DNA of 20,185 nucleotides from Prorocentrum cordatum. Taxonomy: Eukaryota; Sar; Dinophyceae; Prorocentrales; Prorocentraceae. The position numbers and the translations under genes are program-made. Below, one piece after another: positions 9,359-15,445 of this stretch (its first letter is position 1; each line of letters begins with the position of its first letter). The notes beneath the pieces are model-generated. The model made no database searches and had not been told where the DNA came from. It saw only the letters and a program-made list of their open reading frames with translations. The DNA lies in the NCBI GenBank assembly GCA_963575745.1, contig CAUYUJ010014620.1, positions 369,006-389,190 on the forward strand, given 5' to 3'.

Positions 9359-10048
9359 CTACATTGAGGAGAACCCGACAGGCATGACAGTCGACCCAAA
9401 GGGATCGACGGCGCGGCGTAAGCCAATGAATCTCCCAAAGGGCCCCACAACGACTGGACTGAGCGGCCAGCTGACGGTCTTGACCAGGTGCGGCACGTGG
9501 TTCATCGCACGAACTCCACTGGGCGCAGCGCACCTCCAGGTGCAGGCACGGGAGCGTGTGCTGGCAGGTGTGCGGATGGAAAATACGTAGGCTTCCGGAA
9601 GGAGGGCAGTGGCCCCGAGGTAGAAGTCGCCGTGCAAATCGCGCCTGCCGAACATGTAGGACACCCTTGTGCTGACACGCGGAGAATGCTCATTGCCCTC
9701 GTGGACTGGACATTCGCAAGCTCGCCCCAGCGCTGATACCGCGGGGCAACACGGCAAACGAGCAGGGCAAACCACCCAACGCCCAGTCTGCACGCGCTCC
9801 GGACGCGCACCCCGCGAAGCGAGAGGAATCTCATCTACAGAAGACGCGGGAGTACCCGGGCCCACCGGGCCCGCCGCCGACGCGGCGATCCCCCGCGCCC
9901 GCGCCCTGCCAGAGGACTGAGCCGAAGCGGCGAGGAGGACGGTAAGGAGATGGAGAAGAAGGAACTCTCCTGGGGCGCCCTGGAAGCGGAGGCCCCATGA
10001 GGAAGCGAACGCTGACGACGACTGGAGGGGCGGGGGCATCCCGCCCAA
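9359..10048 (-). CDS. Doubtful ORF, 229 aa, signal-peptide-like start
   Basis: This is an open frame between the two stronger minus-strand genes. Residues around 27-45 form a hydrophobic stretch (GEFLLLHLLTVLLAASAQS) with an A-x-A-like end, as in a signal peptide. The rest is rich in Arg, Pro, Ala, Val and Cys and has no domain I recognise. The strand agrees with its neighbours, but another frame is open on the + strand over part of the interval (9114-9590) and GC-rich DNA gives such frames by chance. It could be an exon, a small secreted protein or nothing. Confidence 0.22.
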   Translation of the reverse strand: MGGMPPPLQSSSAFASSWGLRFQGAPGEFLLLHLLTVLLAASAQSSGRARARGIAASAAGPVGPGTPASSVDEIPLASRGARPERVQTGRWVVCPARLPCCPAVSALGRACECPVHEGNEHSPRVSTRVSYMFGRRDLHGDFYLGATALLPEAYVFSIRTPASTRSRACTWRCAAPSGVRAMNHVPHLVKTVSWPLSPVVVGPFGRFIGLRRAVDPFGSTVMPVGFSSM

Positions 10049-10094
10049 GGGTTACCATGGGCGCCCTACCAATCCCGCATCCTCGCGCGGTTCG

Positions 10095-10244
10095 CCTCGT
10101 GGGTCTAGGAAGGACGCAAGGGTACCTCGTGGGTCTAGGAAGGACGCAAGGGTACCTCGTGGGTCTGGGAAGGACGCAAGGGTACCTCGTGGGTCTGGGA
10201 AGGACGCAAGGGTACCTCGCGGGTCTAGGAAGGACGCAAGGGCG
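10095..10244. repeat. Minisatellite, five copies of a 30-bp unit
   Basis: Five consecutive 30-bp units start at 10095, 10125, 10155, 10185 and 10215. Each contains GGGTCT(A/G)GGAAGGACGCAAG. Copies 3 and 4 share an A-to-G change, and the last copy differs at its edges. Because 30 is a multiple of three, every frame stays open and yields a 10-residue peptide repeat. There is no independent sign that it is translated. Confidence 0.95.
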
Positions 10245-10350
10245 CAGAAACAGACGGCGGCGATGAATTACAAGCACGAGCGCCAGGACGATATGCGGCG
10301 AGTGCTGTTTTCGCGCACCTCCTGCGGTTGGCTGCTGTCCTCCCTAGCGC

Positions 10351-12906
10351 CTAGCGTTCCGAACGTGGCTTGAACAGTTGGGACAGCGTAACTTTCTGGC
10401 GTTTCTCGGGCGGCTCGGGCTTGGACTCGGCCGAGCTAGCCGCGGCCGGGCTGCGCTGACCCGCCGGCGGGCACAAGGGGGGGCCTTCGCGCGCGTCACT
10501 CTGGATGTGCTCCACGTTCACTTCCTGGAAAGCGCGGAACTCGCCGCTCCCATTGTCGGCCCCGGGCATCCACACTTCCACCCTGTTGGACCACGTGTTC
10601 TCCACCGTGCCCGTCTTCCCGTTAAACTCCTTTTTCCGCATCACGATCCTTGCCTGGTCCCCCTTCTTGAAGCCCCGGGGGGCGGGCGAGGCGCCCGAAG
10701 GCGCCGCGGTCTTCCCGGGCTGCCCTGGCGCCGTCGCGCCAGGCACCTGCGCCGCCGCGGCCGGCTCGCTCTTCGCGGGCGGCTCGGCCATCTCGGCATC
10801 CGCGGACTGCCCGTCCTGCCCGGTCACCGCCGCGGCCGGGTCGGCCGCCTCGGGCTGCGCGGGCGGCGCGGCCTGCGCCGCGGGCTGCGCGGGCTCCTGG
10901 ACAGCCTCGGGCTTCTCGACAGCCGCGGGCTGCGCGGGCTGCGCGGGCCGGGTCGGCCGCCTCGGGCTTCTCGACAGCCGCGGGCTGCGCGGTCTCCGCT
11001 GGCTTCGGGGCCGCATTCCTCTTCTGGACCTCAGTCGCCACCGCGTCGTGCACGGGGGCTCGGTGGCCGTCGACGCACGCCTTCGCCGCCGCTGCAACCT
11101 CGGGCGACCGGAGAATCGCGGCGGCAACGGAGTGCACAGGAGGGCGCGGGCGGCCGCGGAGGCCTCCCGCACCGCCCCCCCACGCCCCCCCACGCCCCCC
11201 TACGCCCCCGCCCACGCCGCGGGCGGGGGGCGTAGGGGGGCGTAGGGGGGCGCAGGGGGGCGCAGGGGAACCCTCCGCGCCGCTCGGATTCCCCCGCCAA
11301 CCTGCTCTTCGCCCAGGGCTCCGACGACGCCGCCAATGTCGCCGCCGCAGCCGGGCCCGCCGGTCGCGCCCAGCTTCGCCGCGCACACCTCCCCGAACAG
11401 CGCGGAGAGCTCCTGCGGGATCTCGTCGCGCACATGGAACAGGGAGCGCGCGATGGCATTGGCGATCCTCGGGGCGGACTCCGCGATGGCAGCGCGGGCG
11501 CCCAGGAGGCCCGCGAACTTGTCGCACGGCATCCCCTTGTACACAGTCTCCTTCGAATACAGCTGGTCTGCTTTCAGCAGCGGCGACGCGGGCCCCCACT
11601 CGCGGTGCATGTCCACGCGCCCGCCCTCGGCGCACAAGTACCTCACCTTCGTCGCGTCCGAGGCGGCCCCCCACATGGTGCTCATCAAAGACATTTCCGC
11701 CGTCTTCTCCGCCCCTTCCATCAATGCCTCCAGCCTCTCCAAGCGAGCGCCGTTCCCTGACTTGCGGTCCTCGCGCAATACCTTCAACTGCCAAGCCTCG
11801 CGCGACGTCTGGAACGCGATGTGGAGCGGCGATTCGTGGAGCACGCTGAGCTCGGACGGCTTCAAATCCTCCTTCGGCAACGCGTTGGTGGACTGGGGGC
11901 TCTGCGCGGCCATCGCCTCCACGACCTTCCACATGCTGGCCTTCGCGAAGATGTCCGTCTGCTTTGCCCCGAACTCCTGGAGGGGTTCCAAGATGGCCGC
12001 CATGCGCTCCAAAGCGGTGGCATGCTGCAAGAGCTCCTCCGAGAACCACCTGATGAAGCCGCGCACGTCTGCCTTTGCATCGTCGCCCTCCGACTTTTTC
12101 AAGTGCTTCGTCGCCAGGGAGCAGAAACTCTTGAGCCACGTCACCACCGTCGGCTTGTCGGGATTGCCATGCACGTAGATCTCCTTGTTCAAGCTGGTCT
12201 GCACGTTCTCCGCCGTGATCTCTAATTGCTTCTCGATGTCCTCCGGATTGCTCTCGGAGCTTTTCAGAAACCTCAGCTTCCTTCGCCCCGCAGCCGCCCC
12301 TTTCTTGCCCTCCGCAGCCGCTGCGTCAACTGGAGTCGCTCCAGCGGTTGAAGCCTCCGGCGTTGGCTTCGAGGAGGCGGCCTCGTCGCGCAGAGCCAAC
12401 GCGCCACTGCCTGGCCCCCCACTCGCCCCGCGAGCCCGTTTGAAAGCCACTTCGTCCACGTTGGGCCCCAGGAGGTTCACCATTGCCCGCTTGTCGTACA
12501 GCACTTCGTTCTCAGGGTCGAAACCTGGCGGCTGTTCTGCCCACCCCGAGGTGTCGATTACGTACTGGGAATACTCTGCCGGAATGTCTGGCACGTTGGC
12601 TTTCGGCACGCACCAGGCCGACGACGTCCGGCTCATCTCCACGGAAGAATACGTTTTCCACATTGCAAACTGCTCTGGGGTCACCCGGAGTTCCTTCAGG
12701 CCACGCCGCAGAAAACCCGCACTGATGTCCTTCACGGCCAAGACAAGTCTCTGGTTCTCCCCCGTGTGGGGCTGCTTCAGGTTGTCCAGGGTGCGCCTCG
12801 TTGCCCGGATGTTCGATGGTGTGAGCTCCACCCTCTTCTTGGCCGCGTCCAGCTGTTCCTTGGTCACCTCTTCCTGGCCATTCCCCTTCTTCCCCTTCTT
12901 GGGCAT
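10351..12906 (-). CDS. Hypothetical split gene, lysine-rich N terminus and C-terminal KOW/SH3-like domain
   Basis: I do not recognise the family. Exon 1 runs from ATG at 12906 to about 11300 (about 535 codons) and starts MPKKGKKGNGQEE. An in-frame TAG lies 60 nt upstream, which supports this ATG. It is a mostly helical protein with an Ala/Gly-rich linker around residues 165-205. The frame then enters a GC-rich hairpin with an in-frame stop (11200-11202) and resumes in another frame near 11160 (VHSVAAAILRSPEVAAAAK...), so an intron is likely. A 55-bp duplication at 10904-10992 shifts the frame again. The last part has a Pro/Ala/Glu/Gln-rich linker, then a segment like a KOW motif (GFKKGDQARIVMRKKEFNG, about 10675-10500), then a basic tail ending LSQLFKPRSER before TAG at 10351. 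KOW/SH3-like domains often bind RNA or protein. An SL-like relict lies upstream. Whether the gene is functional or decaying is unclear. Confidence 0.6.
10904..10992 (-). repeat. 55-bp frame-shifting duplication inside the Pro/Ala-rich linker
   Basis: A 34-bp block at 10904-10937 recurs exactly at 10959-10992, offset 55 bp, which is not a multiple of three. The inserted part also carries 21 bp found at 10836-10856. Removing one 55-bp unit joins the frame upstream (...QPAAVEKPEA) to the frame downstream (VEKPEAVQEPAQ...). It may be a slippage insertion, an assembly error or a very small intron with direct-repeat boundaries. Confidence 0.6.
11164..11297 (-). other. Putative intron formed by a GC-rich inverted repeat
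   Basis: On the minus strand, runs of a 10-bp unit like TGCGCCCCCC/TACGCCCCCC are followed, after a GC-rich centre near 11212-11224, by their complement as GGGGGGCGTA/GGGGGGCGTG units. Together they form a long potential hairpin. The coding frame is stopped inside it and resumes beyond it in another frame. One phase-consistent solution is a GC donor at 11297 and the AG ending at 11164. A conventional GT at 11301 does not restore the downstream frame. The exact boundaries are uncertain. Confidence 0.4.
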
Positions 12907-12975
12907 GCTTGCGGCGCGGGGCAGCCGGCCGCCGGGTAGCTTGCGCTCGGGAGTTTGCCGAGTGCGCTAGTAATC

Positions 12976-12997
12976 CTTGAGCCCGAACGGCGATACA
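12976..12997 (-). other. Relict spliced-leader-like sequence upstream of the 12906 start
   Basis: Read on the minus strand, the 22 nt ending at 12976 match the known dinoflagellate spliced leader at 14 of 21 fixed positions without gaps. This includes the last eight bases, GGCTCAAG. The match ends 69 nt before the ATG, a normal 5' UTR distance. In dinoflagellates such genomic relicts are known to arise when a trans-spliced mRNA is reverse-transcribed and reinserted. The alignment is by eye; chance is possible but the position is telling. Confidence 0.5.
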
Positions 12998-13634
12998 GGC
13001 CTCCTCCTCCTCCTCCAAACTGCCAGGCGGGGTCGCCGGCACTCGTCCCAGGAAACCAGAATCGCCCAGAATCCTGACCCCAGGGAGACCGCGGAGGCTC
13101 TTGGACCCCGCGGGAAAAACGAAAAACACAACCATTCCCCCTCCTCCTCCTCTTCCTCCTCCACCAGTACTCAATATGAATACTACTCTCCCTATTCCCC
13201 TGATGGCGCGCGGAAGATGTTCGGCACCCCCCCGCGCCATGTTTGTTTACACACAAAATTTCCCGGAGGTGGGTTTCCATGTGTTTTTGACAATTCGACT
13301 GTAAACGGCCGTTCCGAGGGGGGCCCCCTCTACCAGTACTCAATATGGATACTACTCTCCCTGTCCCCTGAGCCCCGCCGAGGTCGGAGCGCGAGCGCGC
13401 TCCCCCCAGCGCCGGCTCGTCGACGACGACGGCGGCGGCGGCGACGACGAAGGGGGCGGAGGAGCACGGCGAGCACATATGCCATCGAAACGTTTTCAAT
13501 ACAAAGCACAAATGTCCATACCGGCAAACACGTCGGCAACGCAGATCGCCCAAAGCATACAGCTGGACCTTGTCAGATGCATATCGATGCATCCCACGTG
13601 GCAGCGCGTATAATCGAACAGAACAAATTACATC
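12998..13634. other. Intergenic region between the minus-strand gene and the retrotransposon
   Basis: No gene is recognised. It contains short CCT tracts (about 13000-13017, 13139-13162), a 40-bp direct repeat (annotated separately), a GAC/GGC-rich patch (about 13419-13460), and a perfect 7-bp-arm palindrome GATGCAT-ATCG-ATGCATC at 13576-13593. The last 150 bp are AT-richer than the surroundings and form the insertion site of the element. Confidence 0.5.
13163..13371. repeat. Direct repeat pair, ~40 bp, 169 bp apart
   Basis: The blocks at 13163-13203 and 13332-13371 share ACCAGTACTCAATATG and most of what follows through CCCCTGA. They differ by one substitution (GAATAC versus GGATAC) and a small difference near the end. 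The sequence between them is unrelated. On the minus strand both read as a peptide like ESSIHIEYW, but in different contexts and frames, so coding is not supported. Confidence 0.75.
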
Positions 13635-13639
13635 TTACT
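13635..13639. repeat. Target-site duplication, left copy (TTACT)
   Basis: TTACT immediately precedes the 5' LTR and recurs immediately after the 3' LTR. Five base pairs is the usual duplication length for copia integrases. Confidence 0.92.
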
Positions 13640-13889
13640 TGCGGCGGTTTCTGGGGTGTCAGGGGTAATGTAGTCTAAACCTGGCTGGCACATTAGGGTC
13701 CTGCATGGTAGTATGATGTTGTAGTGAGCTGCAGGGTCATCTGCAGCAGAGGGGCTTGTGTAGCATAGTGTACAGCAGCACGAGCAGCAGCAGCAGCTTA
13801 GCAGCATCAGGACTGGAGATCTGTCGTTGACGCTTTGGCTCAAGTCAAAATGATGTCACAGTCCGTTCGGCTGACGCCCACTCCGCGCA
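13640..13889 (+). repeat. 5' long terminal repeat, 250 bp
   Basis: Starts TGCGGCGG and ends CCGCGCA. It is identical by eye to 19487-19736, with a constant offset of 5847. No clear TATA box or AATAAA is visible. A purine/CAG-rich stretch lies at 13771-13805. A spliced-leader-like segment lies at 13823-13844, which leaves 45 nt before the primer binding site. Confidence 0.96.
13823..13844 (+). other. Spliced-leader-like relict in the 5' LTR
   Basis: These 22 nt match the dinoflagellate spliced leader at 16 of 21 fixed positions without gaps. They are identical over the last 11 bases, TTTGGCTCAAG (13834-13844). The same sequence is in the 3' LTR. If it marks where a trans-spliced genomic RNA began, the 45 nt up to 13889 would be U5. 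The match is seen directly; the mechanism is inferred. Confidence 0.6.
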
Positions 13890-13901
13890 TGGTAGCGGAG
13901 C
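13890..13901 (+). promoter_or_regulatory. Primer binding site, Met-tRNA-like
   Basis: TGGTAGCGGAG follows the 5' LTR with no gap. Eukaryotic initiator-Met tRNA 3' ends are complementary to TGGTAGCAGAG, so 10 of 11 bases agree. This is where minus-strand DNA synthesis would be primed. The exact tRNA in this organism is not known from this sequence. Confidence 0.75.
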
Positions 13902-13909
13902 CGTGGTTG

Positions 13910-13959
13910 ACACGATAGAGAGCGGGGTGAACACGATAGAGATCGTGGACACGATAGAG
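13910..13959 (+). repeat. Three copies of ACACGATAGAG in the leader
   Basis: The 11-mer occurs at 13910-13920, 13931-13941 and 13949-13959, between the primer binding site and the Gag start. The spacing is 21 and 18 nt. The position suits a packaging or translation-control element, but no function can be shown. Confidence 0.75.
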
Positions 13960-13963
13960 AGCG

Positions 13964-15445
13964 ATGGAGGCGCTCACGCAGAGGCTGGCTCAGCTCGAAG
14001 AGCAACAGCGGCAGCAGCGCACGGTGATCGAGACGCAGCAGGGGCAGCTCACGGCGGCGCAGAACGAGCTGGCGGCGGTGCGCGCCGCAGGCAACGGCGC
14101 AGCAGCTCAGCAGCCAGCAGGAGAAGCGCGAGCGGGCGCACCGATCTCGTTGGTGGACCTGCGAGTGGGCAACAAGCCCGAGGTCTTCACAGGCGACGCC
14201 AAGGAGTGGAAGAACTGGTCGTTCAAGATGCGCCAGTACCTGTCGGCGATAGACGAGACGCTGCACGCGGAGGTGCTCGACGTGGACGCGAACCCGTCGA
14301 GAGAGCTCACGATGAACGACATGGCCGCCGAAGCCCAGAGGAGAGCCAGGCAGCTGGCGTTCATCCTCACCATGCACACGAAGGACATGGCGTTGCAGAT
14401 GGTCACGAAGCTGCCAGATCCCAGCAACGGCTACGAGATCTGGCGGAGGTTCTTGGAGGAGTTCGAGCCGGCTCACAAGGGTCGCTTCAGGGCGATGCTG
14501 ATGCAGATCCTCCAGTACCAGTTCACAGGTGACCGCGGGCTAGCCATCGAGGAGTTCGAGAGGCTCGTCAGGCAGTACGAGGCGCAGTCTGGCGACATCA
14601 TCCAGGAGACCATCAAAGCGGCGGTGATCTCGAACAACCCTGAGGACCCTGAATGGAGGAGGCACGTCGGCCTCAACGCGACGAGATTGCAGGACTACAC
14701 GTCGCTGAAGGACGAGTGGAAGGCGGTGCACCAAGCGGCGAGGCAGTGGGGTGTCGATGGCGACTCGGCCCCCATGGAGGTGGACGCGCTTACCTCGAAG
14801 GGCAAGGGCAAGGATGGCGGCAAAGGCAAGGGTAAGGATGGCGGCAGAGGCAAAGGCAAAGGAGATGGCAAGGGTAAGGACGGCGGCAGAGGCAAAGGCA
14901 AGGGAGATGGCAAAGACAAGAACAAAGTCGAGGCCAGCAAGAAGGAGAGGAAGTGTTTCTTCTGCAAAGAGAAGGGCCACGAGCGCAAGGACTGCCCGAA
15001 GTTCACCACGTGGCTCGAGGAGAAGAAGAAGGCGGGACACGCTGGAGGCTCGGGGACGGCCGCGGCGGTCAACACGGTGCAGCAGGACGACGGCTGGGTG
15101 TTCATGGTCGACGAGGAGTTCGAGGGCGACGAGCTGTGCGAACTCATCATGATCGACTCGGGCGCCTCGGCAAACGTATGTCCTCGAGATCACGTGTCGG
15201 AGAACGGCCTGCGAGAGGAAGCACGTCCGAGGCGCATGGTAACGGCGACTGGCGAGCCGATTGCGCAGCACGGGCGACGTCGGGTTTCATATGAGACGGA
15301 GTTCGGTAAGATCACGACGGACTACAGGGTGCTAGACGTGAAGAGGCCGATCTGGTCGCTGGGCGCATGGTCGAGTCGGGGTGCGACGCCTACTTCACGA
15401 AGGGCAAGTCGTGGATCGTCAAAGACGGCAAGGAGTTGGAGCTGA
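13964..15445 (+). CDS. gag-pr: Gag with zinc knuckle, plus aspartic protease
   Basis: Residues 1-45 are Glu/Gln/Leu-rich and probably a coiled coil (MEALTQRLAQLEEQQRQQ). A copia-like Gag core follows (about 60-275), then a Lys/Gly/Asp-rich basic linker (278-322) made of 14-residue units. The nucleocapsid zinc knuckle is C331-x2-C334-x4-H339-x4-C344. The protease active site is DSGA at D398, followed by a protease-like region to about residue 465. The true frame is lost near 15356-15364: downstream codons in this frame do not resemble a polyprotein and stop at 15445, while the pol frame continues from 15310 onward. The start is the first ATG after the leader. Gag assembles the particle and binds RNA, and the protease matures the polyprotein. 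Confidence 0.92.
   Translation: MEALTQRLAQLEEQQRQQRTVIETQQGQLTAAQNELAAVRAAGNGAAAQQPAGEARAGAPISLVDLRVGNKPEVFTGDAKEWKNWSFKMRQYLSAIDETLHAEVLDVDANPSRELTMNDMAAEAQRRARQLAFILTMHTKDMALQMVTKLPDPSNGYEIWRRFLEEFEPAHKGRFRAMLMQILQYQFTGDRGLAIEEFERLVRQYEAQSGDIIQETIKAAVISNNPEDPEWRRHVGLNATRLQDYTSLKDEWKAVHQAARQWGVDGDSAPMEVDALTSKGKGKDGGKGKGKDGGRGKGKGDGKGKDGGRGKGKGDGKDKNKVEASKKERKCFFCKEKGHERKDCPKFTTWLEEKKKAGHAGGSGTAAAVNTVQQDDGWVFMVDEEFEGDELCELIMIDSGASANVCPRDHVSENGLREEARPRRMVTATGEPIAQHGRRRVSYETEFGKITTDYRVLDVKRPIWSLGAWSSRGATPTSRRASRGSSKTARSWS
15350..15366 (+). other. Frame junction between protease and integrase
   Basis: Upstream of about 15356 the Gag frame is polyprotein-like (...DVKRPIWS). Downstream of about 15361 the -1 frame is (GRMVESGCDAYF...). 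The change lies at a GGG run (15361-15363) and is explained by the loss of one base. No canonical X-XXY-YYZ slippery heptamer is visible in the 15310-15445 overlap. Confidence 0.7.

Noticed and set aside
10095-10244. CRISPR-like array of 30-bp units
   Set aside because: The units are contiguous with no spacers, and the context is eukaryotic; it is a minisatellite.
15310-15445. Programmed -1 frameshift as the normal expression strategy
   Set aside because: No X-XXY-YYZ heptamer is present and the frame switch sits in a conserved region at a short G run, so a one-base loss or read error is simpler.
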